Below the pieces are notes generated by a model. That model was not told the DNA's origin, did no database searches, and saw only the letters and a list, made by a program, of their open reading frames with translations. A stretch of 64,000 nucleotides of DNA, taken from NCBI GenBank assembly GCA_018389105.1, contig JACATO010000048.1:434001-498000 (forward strand), given 5' to 3'. The position numbers and the translations under genes were made by a program. Positions 35,963 through 46,898 of the stretch are shown here, one piece after another (position 1 is the first letter of the stretch; each line of letters starts with the position of its first letter). The DNA comes from Nautilus pompilius. Lineage: Eukaryota; Mollusca; Cephalopoda; Nautilida; Nautilidae.

Positions 35963-36853
35963 AACAGTTTCTTGCATTTTCAAAAAGAGAAACTATTCCC
36001 AGAGGCAATAACTGTAGTGTAAGTGTAGGCATGTGCAAAAATTACCAATAAGTATACTTAAATCCTTTATTACACAGTAGGACATATGTCTGTGTTTCTG
36101 GAAATGTTTCGCATTATACTTTTTTCTATATAAACAAGTTCCAAAGTTCTTGGTACTAGGAAATGCTCCAAGATTTCTTTATTAAAAACCAACAAAGAAG
36201 ATATATATATGTATATATGTGTGTGAAGCCCAAAGGCAGGCAGTTCTGTAGTCTTTAATAGTTCTTCATTAAAAATACTACAGTTTCTTATGACTGAATA
36301 CACCCAATAACAGCTTGCAAAAAAAGAATAGCTAGAGATAAGAACCCCCAGGACACTCTTCATCTGCCAGCACAAAGAGAGTGTAAGAGGTCTTTCAGAA
36401 AACCCTAAAAAGAAAATCATCCACACAGAACTCATTATAGCAGAATATAAAGTATTCCAAAAACTTTCAGTAAACACCTTCTAAAATCATATTATAGTGA
36501 CTGCTTTCCTCTCCCCCCCCCCAACCACATTCACTCTCTCTTTCTAAACGATGACAGACCAGAATGAAAATGAATGAATGAAGCATGTCAACTGCTTGTA
36601 TGACTCAATATGCTGATGCACCATATAATTCACAATAAACACATTCTGGACAAAAATACTTTAACAAAAGAAATAAAAAGTGAATGTGTTAAGACCTTTT
36701 AATGCTTTTCTCAACCAAATAATAAAATAAGAATAAGCCAGCCAAGGTTTAAAGCGCTATGGAAATATGTCACATCTCAAAAAATTCTCAGATTTAAGTT
36801 ATTTTCAGAATGTCATTAAAATTCTATCTGCAAAGCTTAGATAATCCAAACTT
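35963..36853. other. AT-rich DNA with one long minus-strand open frame
   Basis: A 135-codon minus-strand frame at 36070-36477 crosses a TATATATGTATATATGTGTG tract (about 36200-36222) that supplies a His-Ile-Tyr run. It shows no splice context or recognisable domain, so I do not call it a gene. A C-run lies near 36514-36523. Confidence 0.4.
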
Positions 36854-36960
36854 TTAACCCTCTGTACACCACCTGGAATCCTTCAAATCTGTGCAGATTG
36901 AGCCCTAGAGGCTGTATGACAGGGTTAGTACCTTCTGCATTAATATGATGATCCAACCAT
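36854..36960 (+). mobile_element. TTAA MITE, copy E (left part only)
   Basis: TTAA at 36854-36857 is followed by CCCTCTGTACACCACCTGG and the internal blocks CCTTCAAATCTGTG, GATTGAGCCCTAG and TTAGTACCTTCTGCATTAAT. The match is lost after about 36960, so the right part is deleted or replaced. Confidence 0.6.
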
Positions 36961-37074
36961 CCCAAAAAAAAAACAACTCATATTGTTTTCCTTTGTCAGA
37001 TTCATTGATAATACAAGACCAATAGTTCTCTGGTGTTGAAAATTCCATCTCTCTGACTTGATGGCATGCAGACC

Positions 37075-37268
37075 TCTAACTTCAGCAGAAAAATCCTTAC
37101 TAAAACTCTTCATCTGTTTAGATGTGGGAGGAAACCCACACTGGTGAAGAAGAGCGAGAAGAAATCATGTCCAGAAGGTAAACCAAACTGAGTCAGTCCC
37201 CTGCAGAGCTTGAACTCGAACACTCAGCATTAGTGCAGTATTCAGTCTACCACTGGGCCACTCTATTT
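37075..37268 (-). mobile_element. SINE, head and body, reverse orientation
   Basis: On the minus strand the head GTGGCCCAGTGGTAGACTGA is followed by a degenerate B-box GAGTTCAAGCTCTG (about 37208-37221). The body has GGTTTACCTTCTGGACATG, CTCGCTCTTCTTCACC and GTGGGTTTCCTCCCACATC. The tail beyond the body is missing. Confidence 0.75.
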
Positions 37269-38204
37269 TAAAATTCCGTTTTAGAAGCAGTTTCATTCTA
37301 TACAATTTATAAATAATTAACTGCCTATTTTCTCTAACATGTTTTAAATGAAATTTGTCATACCAAAAAGATAAAAACAAAAACATTGTATATTATTTTT
37401 AAAAAAGAAGCTTGATTTACTTACTACACCATGCAGTATTTACCTGACAGATGAAACAGGGTATTTATAAAAATTTAAGAGAGATTACTACAACAAAAAT
37501 AAGTGCTTTAGTATCAAGCAACTCCATAGTAGTTTTATTCCAAATAATTTTCAAAATGTTTTAGCCTAGATCATTCATTCTTTAATGATTTAAATCTTTA
37601 TATTAAAGTTTTACATACTATTCTGGAAACCTTTTCCACAAGGACACTCTACTGACTAATCTAAGATCTGGGCTAGACTCCTTCAAAGCTAAGTTCTGCA
37701 AAGACTATCTAAACATTCAAGGGAAAAAATAATTCTATAAAGAATTAAATGATTTTAAGGAATGATAGCCTTACATCAGAGTTCTATAAAAGGTTCGGAT
37801 ACAAATTAGCTTATGATCTAATACACATAAATAATCATGCATTTGGAAAGGGGTTTCTCACTTACCTTTTGCAGTGCCACCATTACTCTCCTTTTCAAGA
37901 AGGGAGATCACAAAGGCATGGATAATTGGAAGACTATTTATTTAATCACAATTATAAAATTATAACTAGGGTTCTTGTCAACCAGTTAGCCATGATTATG
38001 GATAAAATCATAAACACAGACTAAACTAAACCTGCTGAGTTAAAGGTTGGCCCACAGTATTCTCTCCAAATGATCAGGGAAATATTACACAAAGTAAACA
38101 TGAATAACTCCCTCATGATCAAGCTATTTAAGATATTAAATGCTTTATATCTTAGAGTTGATTTTAATTGATGAATAAAACATTTATAATGAAACCCAGA
38201 CAAA
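37269..38204. other. AT-rich DNA, no gene seen
   Basis: No element or exon is recognisable. It ends at the 5' break of the LINE fragment that follows. Confidence 0.45.
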
Positions 38205-38209
38205 TATTA

Positions 38210-39600
38210 GTCAGAAGAGCTTCGCCAAGCTGCCATCCAAATGCTATACTTTATGTATTAATAGTGAGGATGCTGGTCTGCATGATTTAGAAACAGAATA
38301 ACGTCTTAGACGTTCAATTAACTGATAAGCTTGATAATAAAATAACAGTGCACTGACAACGCCACAGTCTGTGACTCTAGCAGTATTGATACAGTCTCTT
38401 CCGTGCTATGAGTCTATGGAGTTGCTTTGGGTATACAAGTAAACACTGCCAAGACCAAGGGTAAATGGTTGGCATAGCTCCAGCATCTCAATAACCAACC
38501 TGACATTCAATGCATTAAATGTAATAGTGATAAAATAAAAATTCTAGGCATTGTCTTTCCCTCAACCAGAAACACACACATAGATAACAATAACTGGCAA
38601 TAGCCACTAGATGCCTTAAAAACTAAACTTAAAAATTGGCAAGTCCACAGCCTTAGTTTCATAAATAATTAAACCCCATCATAATTAGATTAGTTACACT
38701 CAACCTAAGGCATATGAGTAAAATAATAGGAATTCCAACATGGGTTAGGCAGCTTGTCCACTTCATCTGACGAGGCAGGAAACAACACCTGATAAATAAA
38801 CTTATGCTCATCTTCACCAAAATCTTGGAGGACTAAACAAACTGAATATAGAGAGCAAAATTAGTGCACAGCTAATCCAGACAATGCTGGAATCAGTAGA
38901 CACTAGTACTAATACCAAAAAAATTAGCAAGGAACAGTTAGAAATAAGGTATCCACTCACCTTCCATAAGGATAGTTTGTCAGCTTGTATAAAAGCAAAA
39001 TAACCCTTACAGGAAATACCACTAAACTAAGAGATAATATGAAATCACTAACAAGTCTCACGAAAAAATACACATATCAAACCCAATTCCTCAACTTAGA
39101 GATAATGTTACCAAATATTAATAAGCTTGGAAAAGCTACCTTAATTCAGGTTCCCTTTTATCGAATGTGTTTTGAAACACATCAAACAAATACAGTATTT
39201 GTAAAAAGATACTATGTAAATATTTTACTCCCAGTGCTAACAAGTACAAATGAAAATTATTATATTCACCATGTTGCTTATTTTGGAATTTTCAAAATAA
39301 AATTGTTTCCTGTGTCTATTTTTCTCTGCCCACGGATGCAAGAATTGTGGAACCTCAGCCAAAATTTGGCTCAATATACCACAAACCAACAGACTTAATC
39401 TGCACCAGCCCATTTTTGGCTTTAATCCTAAAAAAAACTAGAAATTTCCTGTTAAGTTTTCTAATATTTTCAGCACAACAAATCATTTGGAGTAGCTGCA
39501 GAACTTTTAAAAACAAAGTCCATTCCCACTGATTTAGTTTACCACAATTAGCTGCGAGAGAAAGTAAATTCTCGGGTTTTGTAGTATCATAGACCAATGG
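38210..39600 (+). pseudogene. L1/Tx1-like LINE ORF2 remnant, 3' half
   Basis: In shifting plus-strand frames this segment gives the second half of an apurinic-endonuclease-type LINE ORF2. It begins with VRRASPSCHPNAILYVL (near 38213), matching the GCPLSPxLYVLxxE stretch. The degenerate YADD box follows as TDNATVCDSSSID (near 38360), and then VNTAKTKGKWLA (about 38442-38477). Next are KILGIVF, LKTKLKNWQVHSLSF and IGIPTWVRQLVHFI. The 137-codon open frame 38985-39398 then continues with the carboxyl region (ending IFLCPRMQELWNLSQNLA), and FLLSFLIFSAQQIIW (about 39440-39485) resembles the FLxxxAKxxIW end. The catalytic Asp residues and many frames are lost, so it is inactive. The 5' start within the RT domain fits ordinary LINE 5' truncation. 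Confidence 0.65.
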
Positions 39601-40825
39601 CCTTAGGCCATATTGACAATGAAAATAGATTTATCTTACATATTCAAATGTAACTTAAACATATCCTTCCTTCATTTGCTGAGAGGTTGGAGTTCATACT
39701 GCTAATCACTTGTTTGTTCTTTTCAGAAAGACAACACATGAATCTGAAATTTATTGTATAGTATAGTATAGGACCTTTTCTTTGGTTTAGTTTATAAAAC
39801 CTCTTATTAGTTTTTCTTGATTTTTTAATAGATTTATGTGCCCCTCACCACTCCAAGAGGGTATTTTCTTGTCATCTTATGGAGGCCAAACAGAGAAAGT
39901 AAACTCTGTTTCTGAGAAAACACTTGGGAAAATCACACTTCTCCTGCCTATGAGTTGTTGGTTGGCCAACTACCTCAATATTACACAAGAGATATTCCAA
40001 TTAATCAACAGATAATCAATAATTGATCATTTTTCCAATTAATCAATCACCAATTATAAGTAATTAAATGGCTGATTATTAGACTTCAATACAACAAATG
40101 GAAAACTTATTTTTAGTCAGAAAACCTGGAATATAGCTCCTCTTTGCATTCGGCATATCATATAGAGTTTTAATAAATAAACCAATCACTCTGGGGTAAC
40201 ACAACCAGGGGCATCAATCTAATTTGAAGTTGGAAGAGTGGGGCAAAGATGGTAAATACGGTGGATATTCATTCAATAACCACACACGCACACACACATA
40301 AACAGCCTAAATAAATTTTAGTGCAAATGTTATTTTTGAAAGAAATATCTTGTTTTGGGGCCCAATAACCTCTCATGCCCTCTCCACCCAACCCAAGATA
40401 GATACTTCTGCACATAAAAAGTGAAACTGGTTTTAAAAAAGTAATTAGAAATTCAATACATGTACAAAACTTCTAAAGGCTGTCAAAAATATTAAAATTT
40501 CCTATTTTAAATCAAAGTCTTAGAGATTTCTACGTTAAAATAATCAACATAGCCATTTCCAAATCCAGAATAATACATATCTGTGTGAAAGCCAAAGTAT
40601 TGAAAGTAATACTGGTCTACAAACATGGATTTAAAATTGAAAATGTTTATGAAAGTCTGTCAAAAGTATAACTTACTATTTAAAGTCAAAACCTCTTAAA
40701 TTATAATGCAAAAACATCCAACTTTCAACCATTTTCTAGATTGAGGTGGTTTCCTGTTTGCTCATACATATGTCCACTGGAGTTAGAGAGCACTTCACTG
40801 TCTATGGAAGATGGAAACGCACAAA
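39601..40825. other. AT-rich DNA, no gene seen
   Basis: It contains an AATCAAT-rich patch near 39990-40060 and a CA tract near 40283-40301. CAGGGGCATCAA at 40206 recalls a hAT end, but no matching right end or duplication was found. Confidence 0.4.
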
Positions 40826-42116
40826 CGAGGTCTGTTGAAAAAGTATCCAACTTTATTTTTCCCCGTGGGAAGTAATGACTTTAGGGAGACAAAAATGTGC
40901 ATAGTGGAGCTGCATGCCTTCATGCGCATGCATGGTTTTTGGCGGGCTTGTTGGATGCGTCAGTCGCTGTCAGGCAGCCAACATGTAAGGTGCTGTACTA
41001 CTTACTCGTCATATTTTCATTTCGCCCGTGATGACAGAACGTGTGGAGCAATGATCTTGCATCAAGCTTTGCCAAAAGCTTGGAGATACCAAAGCGGAAA
41101 CAATTCGCAAAATTCAACAGGCTTTTGGTGACAATGCCATGGGTGTTACCCAAATAAAAGAATGGTACAACAAGTTCAAAGATGGCCGCACATCGGTGGA
41201 GAGTGACCAGCGTTCCGGGAGGCCGTCAACAAGCCGCAATGCAGTCGTTATCAAGAAAGTGCAGACCTTGATAATGGAGGATTGTCATTTGACGGTGCTG
41301 GAAATTGGTGACAAGGTTGGGATCAGTAAAGATTCTGCACATGTAATTTTAGAGGAGGATTTGGGCTCGCGCTGTGCCCAAGCTGCTTTCTCAGGAACAA
41401 CAACAACTTCGTCTTGAGGTTGCGCAGGACCTGCTGGATACTGCCAACAGAGATCCTGAGTTCCAGAATACCGTGATAACTGGAGATGAGACATGGGTGT
41501 ACGGGTACGACCTGGAAACCAAAGCTCAGTCATCACAGTGGAAGCATCTAACGACAGGTCCGGAGCAAAATCAAGGTGATGCTGATTGCTTTCTTCGACT
41601 ACCGAAGCGTTATGCATCACGAATATGCACCAGAAGGACAAACAGTTACAAAGGAGTACTATCAGGAAGTCCTCCAACGTCTTCATGATGCAGTTCAGCA
41701 CAAGAGACCGGATCTGTGGGCCTCGCAAAACTGGCAGCTGCATCATGACAACGCCCCAGCTCATTTGTTGTAGCTGATCCAAGGTTTCTTGGCAAAGAAA
41801 GGCATTTCACTCATTCACCAGGCTCCCTACTCTCCAGACCCGGCTCCTTGTGACTTTTAGTTGCTCCAAAAAATGAAGATGCCATTGAAAAACTTCTGCT
41901 TTGAGAGCCGAGAGGACATCATGCAGAATGCGACAGCAGAGCTGAGAGTCATTCCGGAAGAATCATTCCAGACGTGCTTCGAACAATGGAAGGATCGCTG
42001 GGCTAAGTGTGTGGAGGCACAGGGGCCCACTTCGAAGGGAATTAGCAAATGAACCTCACCAAGTACGTAATTTTTTTTTTCCCAGCCTAAGGTTGGATAC
42101 TTTTTCAACAGACTTC
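40826..42116 (+). mobile_element. Mariner transposon, about 1.29 kb
   Basis: The terminal inverted repeats are about 27 bp: left GAGGTCTGTTGAAAAAGTAT then CCAAC, and the reverse complement of the right end GAAGTCTGTTGAAAAAGTAT then CCAAC. The length is normal for mariner. The interior is noticeably richer in G+C than the surrounding DNA. A TA follows the right end (TTCTAAA) but none adjoins the left end, so the target duplication is no longer visible on that side. Confidence 0.93.
41031..42052 (+). pseudogene. Mariner transposase (DD34D) pseudogene
   Basis: The frame starts at an ATG at 41031 (MTERVEQ) and meets a TGA at 41052. It then continues through a helix-turn-helix region (AETIRKIQQAFGDNAMGVTQ, WYNKFKDGRTSVESDQRSGR, and a second helical part ending KVGISKDSAHVILEEDLG). 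A frameshift near 41363 leads into PKLLSQEQQQLRLEVAQDLL and TGDETWVYGYD with the first catalytic Asp (about 41480-41512). A second frameshift near 41560 leads into VMLIAFFDYRSVMHHEY and HHDNAPAH with the second Asp (near 41749). TAG stops follow at 41771 and 41858. The third Asp, in PDPAPCDF, lies 34 positions after the second, as expected for mariner. The end ELRVIPEESFQTCFEQWKDR and WAKCVEAQG runs to a TGA at 42050. The enzyme is dead, but its domain order is complete. Confidence 0.93.
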
Positions 42117-44704
42117 TAAATTACTAGAATTAGGAATTCCTGATCAGTAAACACAGAATATTACTAAGAGTGAGATAAAAACAGTGGAGTGGATTTCTAT
42201 CTAGAGAATATTTTAATAATATTACATTACAATAACACTCCACGCAAGAATTATCTTTGATTTCAACCATCCTTTAAATATTTTAAAAGTTTGTGTATCT
42301 GCATCTTTGTTTTTTCTTCTTCTAACAAAACAACATATTGGCAGTATGTTGCAGTATATCACAAGTTTTTAAAGCTTATGTGAACTGAGCAACTATTCAT
42401 GGTGCTTTACTCTAATTTTCATTGGTAAGATTTTTGACTGCAGAATAAAATCTGAACACAAAGTTTCATGTACACATCTGTCCCAGTGGAAAAGAACTTA
42501 CCTTTTTAATTTTCTCCTTGTGACAGTACTTTATGTACAGAAATAAATTTCTGGTTTCCCAATAGAAGCAGCCAAAAATTCTGTTTTGAATTTCAATAAT
42601 CAGTCAATTAATCAGTAATTGCCCATTTTGATAATCAGCACAACCCTATATCTCACACACACACACTTTCACAGGAATAAGTTACTCTCACTTTTAAAAT
42701 AAGATGATGTGGAATCTAGCTAGCAAAGAATTGCGATGCTGAAAACTAAGGAATTCATAAGGCATTTCAGCATTAGTCTACAACTTATTGAAGTTTGAGA
42801 CCATGTAATAGAGTATCTTGCCAGATAACCTCACTACTGCCCAGAATTATTTTCACTTATTGATGACAAAAAATGTCTTCAAATTCCTGACAGAGAGCAT
42901 ATTTTTTTACTTTTAATGGATTTTCTCTTAGTTCTCTTAGATGTCATAATTTGTCAGGATCAATAGCTGCTACCTGTGTTTGTTTGCCAATATGGATGGA
43001 TTCCATATTCTGAAAAACATATGCTGCTGATTAGCAGTTGAATGTTCATCAATTGTTTGCTTGGAATGGTCATTTTTATATAAGCAGTACATGACAAACC
43101 CCCTTTCAAACAAGACCTTGATTATTTTTAAGGTCAGTAACATGATTTGTAAAAGAAGTTAAACTTTAAAACCAGGTTTAACAACAACATCAACTTCTGA
43201 GAGTCAATATCAATAGTCCAAAATTCTTGCTTTAAAAAAAAAACAATGAACACAATTATTCATAAAAATAATATTCTCACATTGTTGAGAAAAAGAATGG
43301 GCATATAGTGTCTTTGTTTATAGTAGTCAAACTAGAAAACATTTCTAGAAAGGAAATTAGAATTAAAGTTAAAATTAAAATATGTATATATTATATTTTA
43401 AATATAGCTAAAAGTTGAGGATATTTAGGTTCTAATTAAATGCTTGTTTTTCAGAGAAAGGCAGCAACCTACTGCCAGTTTTCGTGACTCGTAAGAGTAT
43501 TAGTTCGCTTTAGTTTAAATTTGTATATATTCCCTTATCTGTGATACGGGAGAGTAATCTGTTAAGCTGAGCAGTGACAAATTGCAGCAAAGAATATAGT
43601 TACTCTAAATGAAGTTGATAGAAATGGGAATTCCTCAGTCCAAAATCCAATCTGTGTAGAAAAAATATTAGCAGATCAGAATCAGGGAAAATAACATCTG
43701 AACTAGCTAGTGTTCAAGCAGGCAGACCATATTTGGCAGAGTACTTTCCCAAATCAGTTTCCAAGAAACAAGAAAAATTAAAACAAATGTGACTGCTGAA
43801 AAAAGCCTTTGAGAGAAATTCAGCAGCATTCACAGGAAACAGTAAAGTAGCTTTTGTGTCAGATGAAAGATGAATGATCAGTGGGATGGAGTTTTTGATT
43901 GTTTGTTTTCTGATAAATATCAAACATTAATGGATGAAATAAGCATTTGTATGTATGGCATACAACAAATAAGACTTCTAACCAGCCCTCCACACGGGTA
44001 ACAAGTCAATATCATGATGCCAGGTAAAAGGAATGGCAGGGGTGGCTTACATTATATGGTGTGATGTCAGGGAGAGAGATATTAGGGCTTTGGTGTTTTA
44101 CTACACCGATACACTAGGAAGGTCACGTGTAGGCCGTAATAGTAAAACATTTCTTAATAAACCATACCACTTACAATGTTTTAAAGATATCATTTGGTTA
44201 TTACGAATCATTTATAAACAGCATTTATTCTACTCTTTTGTTGTTAGAAAATTATTAAGAAAATAGTTTTTAAAGTATGCCCTTTGTTGGTTTGAGTCTC
44301 AGTCATTTATTGCTTTGAAAATAAGCCCCTAAAGTTATATATTAGCAGGAAAATGGATCATGAAACAAAAAATGCTAACCCTCATTGCCACTGTAAATTA
44401 AGGTTGTGTATTGGATAGTTTCAGGATGCAGAAATAAATTGAAAAATTAAGATTCTTTTATATGATTCATTAATATTAGAATATACTATTTTCCGTAATG
44501 CAGCAAGTGTCTGATAACAGCCCTCCACTCTACCTCACTACAGTTTCTGTTCCCAATCCTCAGTTAATTCATCGGATTTAGAGTAAGAACAATTTTACTG
44601 CAATCTTTATATTCCTGATAATAACATACTCATAATTTTTATTATTAGTTTTTAAAAACTGAATGAGTTGTTCATAGTTCACCACACAATACAGCAAGTT
44701 TCTT
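42117..44704. other. AT-rich DNA, no gene recognised
   Basis: It is mostly unremarkable. The part at 44000-44170 (around CACGTGTAGGCCGTAATAG) is more complex than its surroundings and lies in a 77-codon open frame, but has no family likeness or clear acceptor. Confidence 0.4.
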
Positions 44705-44868
44705 AAGATGCAGTACAGTGTACAGCTAGCTCTCTCCACCAAGCCGCATTATACAGAGAGAAATGATGCAGCACAGTGTACAACTAGCTCTCTCCACCAA
44801 GCCACATTATACAGAGAGAAATGATGCAGCACAGTGTACGGCTAGTTCTCTTCATTAAGCCACATTTT
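44705..44868. repeat. 58-bp tandem repeat, about 2.8 copies
   Basis: Units start at 44705, 44763 and 44821 with ATGCAGYACAGTGTACRRCTA and contain CTCTCTCCACCAAGCC and ATTATACAGAGAGAA. The first two units are nearly identical and the third is more diverged and incomplete. Each unit holds the palindrome-like core CAGTGTAC. Confidence 0.95.
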
Positions 44869-45204
44869 GTTGTATTTATTTTTTGCTAGAACAAAAAAAT
44901 TACATTCAAACAACCATAATAAAATTTTAATTAAACAAACAATTTAAAAAGTAGTCTTTGTAAGATAAATTTATATGTTTATCCTGACTTTCTATAATGA
45001 GTTATTAGCATTTGTCTTATCAACTCAAATTAATGAGACTGGATTGTTCTGTCTGCTTCTGGGCTTCTGGCTCTTACCTTCTTTCTCAAAAAAGCACTGA
45101 TATTCCACTTGAAGCAGCTCTCAACCACTACTAGATTCACTAATCTATTTTTCCAAAGTATTTGGCATACTAACAGGATTACTATTTGTTAACAAAGTCC
45201 CTGT

Positions 45205-45585
45205 TATTATGTCTTACAGCATTTAAAGTCTAAGGACATCTCACAGCAGGGAGATAGAAAGAAGAGGTGTAGGATATCAACCTTGGTTGGTGACCAAGCA
45301 ATTTACCTAGGTACAGGTGAGAGGTTTTGATCTAAACCAATCAAAAGTCACCTGTAGAACCTCCAATACATAAACCAGCAAATCCTACCAGAATTCTTCA
45401 CTTTTAGATGTGGGAGGAAACTATAGTGCATAAAGTAAACCCACATAACCAGCTGATGAAGAAGCAAGAAACTGACAGAAAGGTATGCCAAACCATTCTG
45501 ATCCCAACTGAGATTCAAACTCTGGTCCCTTAACCATGACATTCCAGTATTCTACCACTGGACCATTAGCCAATACCATAAACAA
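45205..45585 (-). mobile_element. SINE, near full length, reverse orientation
   Basis: On the minus strand the head is TGGTCCAGTGGTAGAATACTGG followed by a B-box-like GAGTTTGAATCTC (about 45508-45520). The body has GGTTTGGCATACC, CTTCTTCATCAGCTGG and TTTCCTCCCACATC. The tail carries CCTGTACCTAGGTAAATTGC, TTGGTCACCAACC and CTGCTGTGAGATGTCCTTAG. This is the most complete copy of the composite family in the window, about 380 bp. Confidence 0.82.
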
Positions 45586-45887
45586 TGCTTACAAATTAGC
45601 ATAAATTAAACTAGGTTCTAAAATTGTGATAAAATTTATTAAATATATATAATTTATGTATAATGAACTAATTATATCTTTAAAGAAATGTGTTGCCATG
45701 AACATTTAGAAAATTAATATAGTAGTATAATAATAGATTTAGTTGAAGACCATCAGAACTAAAATTCTTTAAAAAAATTTTTTTTCAGAGCAATATAATA
45801 GAAAAAAGATTTTGGCAATAGTTATAGACTATTATATGGAATAAAAATCATAAAATAATTTCTTTTATCAATGGTACTTATTTACAG

Positions 45888-46137
45888 ATCAACTATCAAC
45901 ATTTCAATGGCACCTGATGCAGAGGAAGACTCAAGAAATAAAAATAAGGAAGGATTAAAGTTCTTCAATGATAAACAAATAATCAGCAATGACAAAATGC
46001 ATGATGCTTCACCCAATAAGGATAAGGTTATCATCAGAATAAAGCATCCACCTAACTCCACAGCCACAGCCATTAGTACCTCAGATTCTATGACAGACAA
46101 GAAAGTTTTCACTAAGCTTAATATCAAAAGTCCTTAA
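45888..46137 (+). CDS. Possible orphan 3'-terminal exon, unknown product
   Basis: An acceptor (ATGGTACTTATTTACAG, ending at 45887, after a TTTCTTTTATC tract) precedes about 82 open codons to a TAA at 46135-46137. The product is strongly polar, rich in Asp, Lys, Asn and Ser, and looks disordered: it opens STINISMAPDAEEDSRNKNK and closes KVFTKLNIKSP. There is no membrane segment or known motif. Codons look less A/T-biased than the flanks. The reverse strand is also open over the same span (45882-46127), which weakens the case. It may be a last coding exon, a cryptic exon or chance. Confidence 0.3.
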
Positions 46138-46638
46138 AGAGAGAAAAGGTGGCAAACTTTTATCAAATATCTCAACAAGTAAATGAAGCTAATGCACCAG
46201 AGGCGTGGCCATTTCATGAACTATATATGTAGCTTAATTCCAATTCCTGTAAGAATTGTCTGAAGAAATTAAACCATAATCAATCAGATCCTTCACGAAA
46301 TCTAATTTTTTGGTTTAACAAACAAACTTTCTAGTCAAATGCCAGCTCATGCACTGTCTACATGCAAAATTGTGATCTCAACTTAAGGAAATAATTCATC
46401 AACTTTGATTTTAGTTGTTCTATCCTCAAGATAAGTAACTCTGGTCAACTATTTTCAACTATCTTATCACTATCACTGTTCACATAATTTTTTCTGCATT
46501 AGCTGAATATTGAATGTGTATGGACTATCCACAAGTAGTCCACATTTGATGTGTGCTTGTTTGATGAATGACAGACATATAGAAAATATTACCAACAGTT
46601 TGATGTAGTCAAAATATTTATCACCTGAAAGATCAGTA
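46138..46638. other. AT-rich DNA, no gene seen
   Basis: No element is recognised. CAGAGGCGTGGCC at 46198 is reminiscent of a hAT-type end but has no partner nearby. Confidence 0.4.
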
Positions 46639-46898
46639 GTAAATCCTCTGTATACCAATACATACCAGATCTCCGTTATTCAGCATAGGTTGAGCCATAG
46701 AAACTGTGACAATAATACTGTCTTCATTAACGTAGCCTTTTGTAACAACAAATCTGTATATCTTTCCAATCTCATGTTTTTTTGTATTATGAACATGCTA
46801 ATTAAATATATGGCCAGTTCAACACAAATACTAATTAATGCTTCTAGGCTGAAGTTATACAATGGAGATAAAAATTGTCATGGTATGTAGAGGGTTAA
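46639..46898 (+). mobile_element. TTAA MITE, copy F, best full-length copy
   Basis: A 260-bp copy from GTAAATCCTCTGTATACCAA to CATGGTATGTAGAGGGTTAA, with TTAA at 46895-46898 and a mutated left target. Its ends, CCTCTGTATACCA and TGGTATGTAGAGG, are inverted repeats. The interior has all family blocks: GTTATTCAGCATAGGTTGAG, GTCTTCATTAACGTAGCC, GGCCAGTTCAACACAAATAC and TAATGCTTCTAGGCTG. Confidence 0.75.

Noticed and set aside
40206-40400. Possible hAT-type ends (CAGGGGCATCAA and a GGGCCC-rich partner)
   Set aside because: No 8-bp duplication and no convincing inverted terminal match.
41285-41782. 165-codon minus-strand open frame, the longest in the window
   Set aside because: It lies entirely inside the mariner transposase pseudogene on the opposite strand, where higher G+C makes chance open frames longer.
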